Assembly (NCBI RefSeq): GCF_048128805.1
Contig: NC_135997.1
Coordinates: forward strand, 16,824,116 to 16,888,115
From: Centroberyx gerrardi
Lineage: Eukaryota; Chordata; Actinopteri; Beryciformes; Berycidae
Direction of reading: 5' to 3'
Length of the DNA stretch: 64,000 nt
This document shows, piece by piece, positions 44,170-57,900 of this stretch. Each line of letters starts with the position of its first letter. Within the stretch, counting starts at the first letter, position 1. The notes below the pieces were generated by a model that made no database searches, was not told the DNA's origin, and was given only the letters and a program-made list of their open reading frames with translations. The translations under genes and the position numbers were made by a program.

Positions 44170-44463
44170 CCAGGTTTCTCATAATAAGAGAAGAGTTTAC
44201 ACACAAGTTGTGACATTTACATGCATAACTCAGAACTGGGTTACTAAGAACGAAACTCTCCACCTATGTAAACACAGCCGCTGAGTCAACAGAGTTCAGG
44301 CAGTAAATATTGTGGTACTTGTGGATTAAAAGATTTAATACATATATTCTTTTTTCCCCCAAAAAACTCAAGTTAAAAATGCCATAAAGGCCACAAAATA
44401 TTTTAACGACATATTTGATCCGAAGTCTGTTGCTTCATTGAGAAAAACAAGGATTTACTCTTT

Positions 44464-44523
44464 CACACACACGCACACCCATCCCCCCCCACACATCCCC
44501 TCTCCACACACACACACACACAT

Positions 44524-44584
<61 letters not shown>
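44464..44584. repeat. (CA)n microsatellite
   Basis: An interrupted CA array, purest at 44505-44584. Confidence 0.96.
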
Positions 44585-44585
<1 letters not shown>

Positions 44586-46032
44586 CAATAACAAGAAATG
44601 TAGCTGTAGCTTATATTGTTGGAAGACAGCTAAACTGCAGAGGCAACAGACAAACTGTTGTGGGAATTATTTGTATGTTTAAAATTGAGACTTAGATCAG
44701 TTCAAAGACAATCATAACACTCTTCTACAGTATTTTGTATTAAAGGATCATTCAGGACATAGACACTGGTTAATGTATATTGCTGGGAGAAAGGCCTTAA
44801 AATAGGGCTCCTTCATAAGAATGGTAACTTACATTAAATTTGCTCTTTGTACACACACAGATAAATTCAGTGCCATCTGTCATGTAGCAAATTTAATATG
44901 TAATGATTAAAGAGAGAGGTGAGGACAAGCGCCCAATGAGAAGGGATAAAACAACAGAAATATGAGTCGTGTTGGTGGAGAGGAGCTGTGCAGATGTGAG
45001 CACCCCGCGCTGCAGCCTTCCCTTGGCAATTGTCTTTTGAATTATCAGCGTCGATTTTCCCACAATTCCTCTCCCTGTTGGTATCTGCAGTCTTTCCAAG
45101 GGGAAGATGAAAAAGTGATCGCCTTATTGCAGCACTCTGTTAACACAACAGGGAATGTCAGCGCAAACTATGGACACACACTCTCAAGTAAAAAAGTGCA
45201 TCTTAGACCCTTTGTGTGTCGTCCGGCTTGCCTCAGTAGGAGAACCCATGTAGGTGAAATGAAGAACCACTACAGTGAAGCTCCTTAGTTCTTAGAGGGC
45301 TCATATGCCCAGGATTACCAAGAATGCCAAGAAAATAGAATTGCAAAATAAAATTAAGTTGCAAATGTATTTTGATCTTCTCAATTCAAAGACAACTCAT
45401 TGTTTTGATGACCTAAATAAACAACATACTTTCCATCATATTTTCCTCAGCGTTCTTATAATAAGTTCAACGTGGAGACTGGAATTATTTAGAATCACTA
45501 AAATAATACAAGATGAGCAGAATATCTTGATTAACCTTTTTGGATTAATGTTGAAGTAAATAATTAGAAACAGTGCTTTTTAGATCTTCAAGAGCCTTCT
45601 CTGGAGTCTCTCAAGCACAAACGCTTGTCCAGACGAAAGCCGAACCGCACCTCCTGACTGGGAACCCTTCTGGAAGCCTTATTTTTTAGTGTGCACAAGC
45701 ATAACCCCGCAGTTAAGGACATCAGCTTGGAAACAGACCACACACTGACAGGGACATTCACCCTTTGTCCAGATGGACCCTTATCCTTCAAAAGCCATGT
45801 TTATAGCTTCAGTTAATATTCCAGCAAGATAGTGATGCTTTTCTTATTATCTGTTCTTTCATAATATTTTCTCACACGAGTTAGCAAACCAAACAGTGAT
45901 GTCTTTCTGTGTCTGGTCGATCGTGATCAATGCCCTCTGCTCCTCTTCACTTGTCACTAGGATTTCTTTTTTTTGTTTCATCTTGGCTGGTGTGCAGAAC
46001 CGAGTTTTAGTGAGATGTATTGCATTGCAGCA

Positions 46033-46035
<3 letters not shown>

Positions 46036-46082
<47 letters not shown>
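46036..46082. repeat. (TG)n microsatellite
   Basis: About 23 uninterrupted TG units. Confidence 0.97.
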
Positions 46083-46086
<4 letters not shown>

Positions 46087-46983
46087 AGGAGAGGTCTGAT
46101 CCTCCTCAGTGAAACGTTGTGCAACAGTCTTTGTGCATACCTCTCATTCCAGTGTAGTGTGAGTCAAGGCTCACTGAGCGATCGGTTCTCCAGAGCACAC
46201 ACTCCTCCACAGAGTGATGCGGTGACAAGCGAATGTGTTCGTCAGACTGAAGATGACAAGATTAGACTGAAATTAAAGAAAATATTTCTAAATCAGTGAA
46301 TGTACAGTATGGAATGAGAGGGTTTTTTTTCTTTTCCTTTGTGCGCTATTAGAGGCTTTAGAGGCTCTAAACAGTTCTTAATGGTTTTGAAACCCAGAAA
46401 GGGATTGAAGTTATATCCTGTCATGTGTGAGCAGCACAAAATTTGGGAAAAAAGGATATATACACAAAAAACAAAGCCTTGAATTTGAATTGTGGTGATC
46501 AAAAAAGGAGTATGAAAAATTAGTATCAGGTTTGATGACACACCTAAAAGACAACATCAACACTGAATCTTCATTTGGTGGCAGCTCTGCTACCAATTTT
46601 GTGTTTTAGAATGCTTTCTGTTAACATTGTGGTCTTAAACAGACTATGTCACTTTATTGTGCATCATGCTTGAAATCCCACAGATTTAGACAGGCTTTTA
46701 GTCAGTAGTCAACAGTCTGAAGCTGCTTTTTGACTTAGGATCATGTCTTGAATAAAAGGCCATTCCTTAATGTACTATGTAATCAACTTTCCTGTATCTA
46801 TGCCCTGTTCTGTTAGCAAGTGGTGAAGCCTGGGAGTGATAGATTAGATCCTGTTTGAGCTGGAACGATTCCCACTCAAGAAGCCTATTTGCTGTATTTT
46901 TAAGTCCACTGTGCTTCCTGAATGGACAGAATAAAGACAAAATGTGTTCCCGAGTGTGCGGGGGTAACAGACAGAAGAGTCCT

Positions 46984-47022
46984 AATAATAATAATCATAA
47001 TCTTAATCATAATCATAATACG
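46984..47022. repeat. (AAT/AATC)n low-complexity repeat
   Basis: Runs of aataat followed by aatcat units. Confidence 0.8.
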
Positions 47023-48101
47023 GCCATTGTTATGTGTAAAAGGTACCATTGGTAACAACCTTACGAAAATAAAAGGACAGTGATCCCCTGTCATGAGTAC
47101 ATCTATATGATTAATAGGTCACTAACACCTCAAGTTTAATTTATAACATAAAACATATTTTGCATTAAGAAGTGATATCCTTAAAGACTGGTCAAGCCGT
47201 TATGGGATATATAATGTATTGGATGATTTAAGCGGTGTCTTGGAATTACTCCAAGGTTAAGTGGTAATCCCATATCCATCAACACTTGAACCCCAATATA
47301 AATGACCTGTACTATGTATTTATTGGAAGGAGCACTTATGGAGCTTGATAAGTATCATTCACTAACCATTACCCTATGCTCAGAAAAATGATCTATGGGA
47401 GCCATTTGCATGCTAATCTCTCCATCTGCTCAATAGTCTTAAGGGTTCAATTTTGCAGCACAATTTCTTAGATCCAACCAATGAGATATAACTTCCTTAA
47501 GAATAAAATGACTGAAATGATCTATCGGTTTTCCATGGTGTGCCAAATACATTCTGGGACTAATGAAATGACTCATTTGTACCATAAGGACTTAAATGAG
47601 ATGGTGACATTGCGGCTTTGAATGTCATCATAAAATTTGTGCTTGACATGTCTATTGCCAAGCTTGAGCAGTGCTTTCTTCACTACAATGGGGGCAGAGA
47701 GGTAGGAGATGACACCCATCAGACTGACCCCGGGGAGAGGCTTTAATACTTCCCTCCTCAAGGGGGAGACACCTAATCCTGTACACCTTCAGCAAGACGC
47801 ACTTCACATGGTTTTGACTGAAAGACAGGCTTCAATGGACGCCTGGCTTGATCGAATGGCTGTTAAACTTGAAAGTATAACATACTCTTGAATGGGTAAA
47901 TAAGAGGTAGATGTTTCAAGTTATTTTGGTCAAGACGGATCTCCAAAAATAACCCTGAGTCTGTGGTTTCCATTCATGATGGTGTGGTAATGTCAATGTA
48001 ATGATCACAATTTTCACAGCGTTTGATGATGTTGAAATAGTTTCCATCCCCGGCTGATGAAGGACATGCTGATAGAAGTGTGATGTAGCCTACGAATCAT
48101 C

Positions 48102-48162
48102 TCTCTGTCTGTCTGTCTCTCTGTCTCCCCCTCTTTCTCTCTCCTCTCTCTCTCTCTCTTCT
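48102..48162. repeat. (CT)n-rich low-complexity tract
   Basis: ctctgtctgt followed by ctctct units. Confidence 0.85.
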
Positions 48163-49479
48163 TAAGATGCGATGTAGTTTGCAGTCTAACACAAAACAGA
48201 GCCATTTGTTTGAAAACACTCCTGTCCCTGTATGAAAACACTTAAAGCCCACATCCAGAATTTATCTACATCTACTGTAAAATTTAAAATACATCACGAC
48301 TCAAAAAGACACAACAAAAAGCCTCAAAATATATGTAGAATGCATTGATCTTTATGCAAATAAATAAAATCAAACCATATCTTAAACAAAGGTTGTAGTG
48401 GAGCTGAAGAATTTCAATAGAGGGCATTGCACAGCAATCACCGATTAGAGTGGATTAATGGTTACATTTGGATTTTTTGACATTTGTATTATCCAGGAGT
48501 TTGCATGTTAGTCAAAAATATTATGGCTGTACATGATGCTATGAATCTTCTACACAAGCACTTTACAACACTACATGCAAATAAGAAGTGACAGTTATCC
48601 AGACTTGAATCATATTTTTGATATGTAATTCCCTCTCAGACCACCAAATCTGTTTTAAGAATATCTTGATGGATCAGCCTCCTCACACTGGGTGAAAGAG
48701 TTCGCATTCCTGCATGTACTGTAACATCATTGGACTGGACACATACAGTACATTACCAAGCAGCCCAACATCTTTTCACACTGTAGGCTTTGGTAACAGC
48801 CTTCACAGCCCAATGACATAAGTTTTACAGTTTGCCCTGAGCTGGCTTTGTGAAGCAGTCTGATGCACCATTGACCTGGGCAGCCAAATCAGGATGAAAC
48901 TCATCCGTCCTGGCGAGGCTGAGAGCCGTACTCATCTCAAACAAGAGGACTCTGATGCTAGCTCCTGGTGCCTCGGCACGCTCGGACATCTCTTCTACAA
49001 ACATGGGGGCTACGGGGACTGGGAAGGGAGCTGGCTGTCTCTCACAAAGCACAAAGTCCAAGGGCTTGTGTATATCTCTTTCCTAGGCAGGCGTAATGGA
49101 AACACGAGAAGGCATCAGCGAGAATTCGCTGGATGTGGGCTTGGCCAAGACAGACCGCGCAGACATCGTGTGTGCGATTCTTGGACAGGGTTCGGCATCC
49201 TGTCTAGGAACACACACAGCAGTGTCCATTGTTAGTATTACTGGCAAGGCGTGTCTTCTTACGAGAAGACAAATCAGCAAACAAGTAGGTAGTATCACAA
49301 GGAGATGCACCCAAAACACCAAATCACAGAGGCAAAACTGTCAGTGTCCTGCTGATGGAGTACGCTCACAACAATGGAACAGGCCGGCTGCAGGAACCAA
49401 AGAAAATCTGCAAGTCTCTGCAGGGCCTGAAGTGAGGTAAAGAACACAATGAATAAGGGTATCAGTGCGCATTTTGTTA

Positions 49480-49560
49480 AGTCAAGTCAACTTTATTTAT
49501 AAAGCACATTGAAAAAACAACTATAACTGACCAAAGTGCAATTACATGTACAATTTCAAA
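49480..49560. repeat. Interspersed repeat fragment (fish-type 'caactttatttataaagcac' motif)
   Basis: The stretch gtcaactttatttataaagc, then acattgaaaaaacaactata, matches a short sequence I remember as widely dispersed in teleost genomes. A possible tRNA-like B box (ggttcaaaccc) lies just downstream near 49652. The family is not identified. Confidence 0.45.
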
Positions 49561-49722
49561 AAATAAATATAAAATAACTCTTGACATTCAATACAAGATT
49601 GGGCCTGTTGGTATGATTGTAGAGACTTAAACTTAAACTGATGGAGTCAAAGGTTCAAACCCCTTCCTATGCATTGTGCTGACTGGCACCAACTGAAAGG
49701 GAACCATCTCTTTTGGAGTGGA

Positions 49723-49726
<4 letters not shown>

Positions 49727-49774
<48 letters not shown>
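49727..49774. repeat. (CA)n microsatellite
   Basis: About 24 CA units. Confidence 0.97.
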
Positions 49775-49776
<2 letters not shown>

Positions 49777-52700
49777 GACACAGTCATACTTTCACTAAAA
49801 TCTCTCTTCATGCAACTCCAGTCTCATTTCCCCTAACCAGGGTCAAACTTGGGCTGGACTTGGTGTAACATATCTGTGGTAAGAAACATTAATTCCAACA
49901 TGACTGGTCACTGATAAGGTTAGGATAGGTTGAGTCACTGCCACAGCTTTTCTGCTAAGTCATTCAACCAAAGTCACGATGATGCTAAATGGAACAAAAA
50001 AAAAAAAGGTTTGATACCTCATGTGTGATTTCACAACTATCAAATGGATAGCAATGAAATTAAAATGAAACCTCCCAGGGTAATATTGAACTGGCATCAT
50101 TTCTGGTTTGATTTTGTAAGTTGCACTTTTATGAGAGTGTTTCACCGTACTTTATGGTATGGTTCATCTCTCTGCTGTAGCATATGGTAGGCTACATTTC
50201 AGCAGTCCTTCAGATAAATTAATGCTGAACACTTTTCCTATAGGAGATTGAGCTTTGAATTAAAAAAAAAAGAAGTCAGCTTTGATCTTTCCCTCCAGAA
50301 TAGTCATACAATATTAACATCTTGAAACGATCCAAAACGATCTTCCGCCTGATAGATTAGATAGTGTTGATTTTTCATTACAGATGATGAAAAGCTCACG
50401 CTAATGTAGGGAATGAATTAGTTTGTCCATCCATCCATTTGTCTCAATTTCATCCATTTACAGTGCGTCCCATCAATGCAGAGCCATCTCACAGAATGTT
50501 CCATTTGAAAAAGCTGTTATCTTTAACCCCAAAATGACAACTATTACTCCATTATAATAAATTACAGCTCATAACCAGATATGCCAAAGGAAGCAGCATC
50601 CTGTCCATGCAACCCATTTGGAGGGAGTGACTATGCTTTTAAGGAAAGCAAAAGGGGAAGAGAATAAGGAAAGTCTTTAAGCCAATCTGGGTCTCTGCCA
50701 ACCTGACTCTAACCTTTGCTCTTTTGGTTTGGGAGTTAGCTAGTTTCCTTTTTCCTCTGACATCACTCTCCAGGATCCACACAATGATAATATGGCCCCA
50801 ATTGCATGACATTACTGCTTCCTTGAATGCACATGGGAGAATTGTGTTAAAAATCCCTCTCGACTACAGGCTAACTGCAGTTTCCAGCAAGCACCAGCTG
50901 CACAGCTGGTGTCCATGGGAGAGACAGAGCGGATACACAAATTCCAGACTGTTATGAGCCAGGGAAATACATTTCCTTGGGCAGGATTTCTCTTACAGTA
51001 CACTTGCAGCCTATGGTGTGTGTCCTTACTATTATGGCATCGTATAGCAAGTACTGCTCCCCTTACTCCTCAACCACAAACATGCAACTATATCATTTAA
51101 CAGCATCTAACGTTGCATGACCACTCTTGTGTTGTAGCTGTATATATATACTGAATATCTATAAATTTAACATTAGAACAGAAGACTCTGGCATGGCTAC
51201 AATGTTAATTACAATGCATTTTGCTTCCCTAAATAGATGTATCGGTACTACTATTTATGATAGAGCACTACCTTCAAATTAGACATACGTTAGAAGGGAT
51301 TCTGGTTTATTTACAAGTAAATGGATTTAACTACAAACAAATTGGAGTCATTCTTTGCCAGCTTGGAGCACTGAACCCCCTGTTATCTTACTATACAAGC
51401 TCTACATTGCAATAAACCTTAGTGAGCGCTTAAACTCCTGTGTCTAATATATTCAGACCCCCAGGGAGTCTGGTTCTAAAATTTAAAGCAAATTGCTGCT
51501 AGAAATAAGTGTTTTTTCTCCATGTCTCAGATCTTAATTTGTTGTTGTAGCCTATTTCAGAAATATGAGCCAAATGCTAAAGTAAAGCACACACAAAGAG
51601 GGAAGAAAAAATGCACCTTGTGTGATTTTTTTAATGCAAGCCAGATGTGAGCCGGGACCATGGAAACAGGTGATGATAGCATTACGCTGGGATTGCAAAC
51701 AGATGGAGAAAGGCTTGAACCTATTCTTGTGTCACTGTCGGGGTCATAAATAAAGATTTTTTGTGCTCTGATGAAATTATTTCTGTGTAAATAAGGCTGG
51801 AGCAACTCTAGGTGTTGTGTAAACAAGAAGAGCTACGGGGCCTCTCTCGGGGGTCCAAACTTTTTAGAAGAAAACTTTTTGGAAAATTCATTTTATTGTA
51901 ACCCAAAGGACTGCTGTGTCCATTTGAAGTGTTGGCTGGCTGGCTGGGGTGTTCACACCACATCAAAGTGACAAAGCTGAGGATTAGCTCAACTAAGGCC
52001 CAAAAGACCTGTGTGACACCATGGTTCAACATATACATCTATATGTTTCCGTCTATGTGTGTGTGTGGGGGGTGGGGGTGGGGGTGGTGGTGCATGTATG
52101 TGTTTGGGAAAGGCTATCAGCAACAAAGTCTTATTTTTCAAACTCTTTCACCATGCTATCCAGCCAAATTGGACCCTCTAGCTTGAAAAGCAGGGAGAAT
52201 CTTCTCGTTTCCCTGCCTCCGTCAGTCTGCAGGACACCGGTCTGCTTCACATCAGGTGAAAATATTGCTGTGGATGGAACGTCTCCAGCAATCAGCCTTG
52301 ATGAAGCGGCTGGTGGAGCTTCTCCTGGGAGACAGAGGAAAGCCACTGTACGTGTTAGACTGGCCCCAGAGCAGGGAAGGACACTGTGCAGACCCTTGCT
52401 GTATGGCAGGCTGGCCACCCCAGAGAGACGGTGATTTAGCCAGCAATTACATCTCACAGGACACCCCCCCCCCCCCCCACGCCCCCCCTCCCTCCGCAAC
52501 CCCCTCTCCACCCAAAAAACCGGCTGGAATGTTCATCTCGTGACCTCATCTCCTCATGAAGTAAAGTTTTGCATGTTAAGTGAGAGCGCCTACTCAACAA
52601 TGATAGAACATCTGCAGTTTCATAAATTTTTTTTAAAAAAAAGCCCAAATGTAGCTGAATCAGGACCTTCGGTTTGAGTCACAACAAGTTTGTGAGGATC

Positions 52701-54897
52701 AGGAGTTGTAAAACGGTTTTTATATCAGTTTAGAGAATTATGAACAGATAGAGTGACTTTGGCGGCTTACAGAAAAGGGGATTGTAGGAGTGACATTTTC
52801 CAGGCTATCCCTGGAGCTACCACAAGAGAGCACAGCTGGCTGGCTCTCCCGCTCGCTGGAGAACCTCCCTTGTGTCACATGCAAGTGTAAAAAGCCCAGG
52901 CCTTTAGCACAGACTGGAGCGCCGGCACAGCTTCAACCAAGCACCCCAAATGGGGCCTCCCATCCAGCCATTTGGGAGAGTGGACTTTCACAGTAATGGA
53001 CACATAAGAAAGCGACACCTCGGCCCAGCATGGTGCCACTTGACAATGTGACAAATAGTGAGCTCTTAAATCATTAAATTACAGAGTGAAATGATTTATT
53101 GGCCCCTGTAGCAGACGGCGTTATCCAGGGAGCGTTAAAGATGCTCTCTGTTTTAGATTTCACACATTCTGTAACATGTTTATGCAGCTGGATTGTTTTA
53201 TTGGAGCAATTGAATTAAGTTGTGATAAGTGAGCTAAAGTACCATGCTCAAGGGTACACTAGAAATGCCACACCTGTCAGTGCTGTGGGCTCTGATGGGT
53301 TTGGCCACACGCTCTTTAGAAATGTTAAACTCTAGCAGGATACTTTAACTAACCATCAAACATGGCCTTCGACATTCATATTTCAGTTTCGCGAATCGAC
53401 TTACAGTTTTTAGGCCCCTATGTATACGCTGTAAAAGATGAGGATATCTTTATTAGTCTTTATTAGAGACTATTACCACACTCTCCCTGGATCTTACAAG
53501 GCCTCGTACACAAATAGATTTTGTTCCCGTGCTTTCCCTCCTCCCGGAGCCGTGGATTAAGCGCTACTATGCTGTTATAAAAGGCAAAGCTTAGTTGCGG
53601 TCTGTTCGAGAGGATCAACTCATTTCCTTTACCTCGCAACACAGTGCGGTGAGAGCAGGACTTGTCTCGGAAGATCAATGTCTTCTCTTTTGTCGCATCA
53701 GTCATGCAGCTTCTGTGTCCCACAATGGCGTCCGGGGCGGTTGGCGGGGTGGTGTGATGCCTGATTGGAGAGCACAGAAGACCACCTGACCTCCCACCGG
53801 TGCCTGGGGAACACACACACTGCTGCCTCCAAACCACTGATTGTGTCTTTTTCTGTCCCGGTGACAGCAGATTCATTTGAATGTTCTTTATATCCCCTCC
53901 CCCTCCTATAGAGTGAGTTAACATGTATTATTCTGCTTTGACGTACCAAACCGCACGCACTATACACAGTAACAGGCTGTTACATGTCCCAACTCACTGG
54001 TCCCTGCTCAGAGGATTCTTTGAAACACTGAAATAGAGACGGCTCTTTTCAATTTCGTCGAAATGATAAAGCTGTTATCCATTACTAAGTCCATTCATCC
54101 ATGCATAGCCTTTCCACCTGCCCATCCATCCACTGTACCTCTTTTTCCGTTCATCCGTCTATTCCACCCATATATCTGTCTACATTTCCACCCATCCATC
54201 TCATCTGAATTGTTATTGGACTCTTCAGGCTGCTTTGTCGTCTATATCTCATAGCTGTTGAAGGATGTTTGTCTGTTCATATCACGTTTCATATATTAGG
54301 CCTGTGTGTAGAATTAGGGAAACGTTTATGTTGATTTTTGTATTACACTTGGGATATTTATGGCTCACATTACCTCTGCAGTTGTAAAGAAGAACATTAA
54401 AATAGATATAAATAATAATTGAAAGTTAGAGACTATGGGACTGCATAAAAAAGTAAGTGAATTTCTAAGTGGTTGATTTGAGTACATTAAAGCTGCTTAT
54501 ATGTTCTGCCTGTACATTTTATAACCTGAGATTCATACCTTTTTCCAAAATGACACCCGTGAAGCTACAAAAAACAAACTGAATTAGATCTGACTGTTTA
54601 TCTTTCTCTCAAACCCTCAAAAGTAGCGTTGCATCTGATTTCCGATCCGTGACAGCTGACGAGAAAAGAGGGGGGGACCAGAGCTTCACGTGCAACTGCA
54701 CATTCTCATTAAGACGGGTTGCTAAGACGAGATAGAGAAACAAAATAAACAATCACTAGCTGCACCATTCTTCATCGAGTGCAAGAATGTTGAGGCTGTC
54801 CGACCGCTGGGATCCTGGGGCCTGGTTAGTGATGACACTTCTGATCTATTTTCTCTGCAGACCCTCAGCTTTGACGAAATCCAGCATCAGTGGATCT

Positions 54898-54898
54898 C

Positions 54899-54966
<68 letters not shown>
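54898..54966. repeat. (CA)n microsatellite
   Basis: CA units with two TCAC interruptions. Confidence 0.96.
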
Positions 54967-54968
<2 letters not shown>

Positions 54969-57900
54969 CGGCCATTTGTTTTGTTAAGTACGTGCTAAAT
55001 GCTACAAGGTGATTATCAGGGGAGGGGGTGCTGCTCTGCGTTTTCTGTAGGAACCAAAGAGCTTTAATAATACCGGTATAAACACCTTGGCCGGAGTCGC
55101 TCTCACACGACCCTTGAACTTCACGGAAGTGGCTCAATGTTGCCGAGCCCTGCCAACAAGTCACAATATGGTTCATTTAACAAGCAACAGATATCCAATT
55201 TAATATTTTAGATGGAAACATTAACAGTAAAAAAATTTGAGACAGGAGACTGTCTAAAAACCATTTTATCCTGAAGAAAACGATGCATTTACCTTCTGAG
55301 GGGATGTTTATGTTCACAACTTTGTCTTGACACAAATTACATAACATTTAAAAAAAACTGCTGGTTTAAAATCATTGTTTAATAATATAAGGGCATTGTG
55401 GATATGGGTGCTAATCCTGGCTAGAGGACAGCAGAGGGACAGTGGGATGAATTTGGAGATAATGTGCCTGCCTGAAGACATAAAGATTCATCCAATAAAA
55501 CAACCAAGAATTGTTTGATTGTTTTTATAATGAGGCAGAATGTTAGTCGATGCAAATTTTTGTATGAATGAATTCTTAAAAAGCCAGCTGTAAACTTTCT
55601 CAGTCTCTATCCTACATGTTCTGTCCTGTTGAAATTTGTATTATTACATACAATACATTTCACCTGATGATTTTTTAAAAATATAATATAGCATTGGTAG
55701 GAATAGGAAATTAGCTAGATTATAGTTATCCCATTTGCTTAATAAGTTTGAAGGCATCAGTGAGTCCTGTGCATGAGGCTCCGGCTAAAATAAGGCTCCC
55801 AAAGAACCCCCTTTTTTTTCTTCTTTTTTCAAGTTCATTTATTCAGAATTGCCAGCGTTGCTTTTTCTACAGGTCTCCAAAAGACTGGTTTTACACTGTC
55901 TACACGCATTACTCCCATAGTCTGTTGAAGGCTGATCCTGTCACCCACATCTTTCCTGCAGCCGGGCCACCCAGCCTGGATGTGCCTACAACATGTCATC
56001 CCTCTGTGTGGTCCTTAACAAAAGAGAAACAGAGAGACAGAGGGAAGCACAGCAGTGCCAACCAAGAGAGAGATGTTTCAAAATATGACACTGTCATCTC
56101 TGGGAAGGGAATGGAGGGAAGAGAAAAGGGGAACAGTGTGTGAAGAAAAAGTGAGCAAAGAAAAACAATGAACAAAGTGTGGAGAGAGTCGGAGGTGAGT
56201 TCTGCAATGGAGTGCAATGGAGTGGAGTCGTTCGGTGAATTTCAACTTTAACTCAAAATGAAAACATAGCATACACAATAAAGAACAGAGTGTAAGCTTC
56301 TTTAAAGATTACATCAGGGGCAGAACATTGTAGTATTTATTTTTGTCATTGTAGCTCCAATATTACATTTCCCAAAACTAGACAAGGTTGTTACTGATGC
56401 CTTATTTGGTCATTATTGTTTCTAGTTTAGTTTATTTGTACAGCGATAAAACTCAGTGATAAAATTCAATGATTAAAACACAGAAAGAAAAGAAACAAAT
56501 TACTGATGTGTGCTGGTGAGATAAGAACCCCAATGGGCTTATAAAAAACATCTCACTTCAAAACAAATACAAGAAACGTAAAGAATTATGTTTTCCAATG
56601 AAGACTAAATACCAAAAGTAATTTTGTACAATAAATTTTGTTCTTTTTTTTCATTGTCATTAAAGGCACAGTAATTATGATTCTGCAATACAAAGAACAA
56701 CAAAGCACCATTAAATGCACCGCAAAATAACTGAATGTATGTCAAAGAACCATTACTTTACTTACCACAGTACGTATATCACAAAATACTAAACAACCAC
56801 AAAGGGCTGCAAAAAACACAAAGACGGAAGAGAATTTTGATCAAGGTGGAAGTTTCCTCTCTCTATGAGCTGAAAATATTAAAATATGTCATGTTAGTGT
56901 ACTTTGTGAACTGTGTGGTATTGTGCAGCACACTTTTGCCACTTAGTGGCTCTTTGTGGAGCTTTCCAGTATACTTTGTGGTATTTTGTGGTTCTTTCTG
57001 GTTGCTTGTTGGTTTGTGTGACAATAATTGGACATTAAATAACCCCCACTGCCTGCTCACAAGATGGATATCCAATGTCTTGAACGTGTTTTGTGTTAGG
57101 GAACCACTTTTGGAGGTGACTGATGCCAGCCTGCCTGTGTGATTTATGCCACATTACATTATAGCATGGAAAGATAAGAGTGGTGGAAACAAATGATCTC
57201 TTCTAGCACAGGACACGTCTTCCAACTCTCCATCTTGAAAAGCTTATCTCTCATTACTGGTGCTGAAGTAAGCTAGTGGAGCAAGTTGGAGTAAAGTACA
57301 CACGATACATGCAGTATATACTATTACCAATGGCTTATTTTGCACACTGATTATTGCTTGAGTGTTTGCTTGCAGCTATTGACTGCAATGCTAATTAATA
57401 ATGTAACTAAAGTTTTCACATCATTCAATAAAACATGTCAGACATTCATATAGTGTGGATATTATTGGCTCCTTAGACATGGTCGCTCTCAGGCATCAGC
57501 TTACATTCTCCATTATTTATAGTTGAACAGCTCATGCTTATTTGTTTGAGGGTGTGGCAGGTTATGTCACTCCATTTACGTATCAGTACTGGCAACACTG
57601 TGTGATTGCAAAGTTATCTCGAGGATGTGCAAAAGCACCACAGCAATGACCACTTCTCACCAAATATTTCACCAAAATCAACAAAACAAGAATATTACGA
57701 CTTAAATATTGATTGTGAAAGCATCCTGTGTTACACATCACTACAGGAACAACCAGAAAGTTGAATCTGCAACACTGACCTACCCAGTCAAAGATTTGTA
57801 GGAACACACTAAGTCCTATCTACATCTAATCGTAAAGTAACAGTTGAAAACATAAGCTTAGAGAGACATGGCAAACGACCCATTTGGAGGAATATAAATG

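Noticed and set aside
49600..49720. Possible tRNA-derived SINE with ggttcaaaccc
   Set aside because: Only a B box is readable; no convincing A box, tail or target duplication, so it is mentioned only with the neighbouring repeat.
52021..52511. Overlapping long frames on both strands
   Set aside because: They run through G-rich and C-rich low-complexity sequence; no protein similarity recognised.
53463..53924. A 153-codon minus-strand frame
   Set aside because: No domain, signal peptide or splice structure; chance frame.
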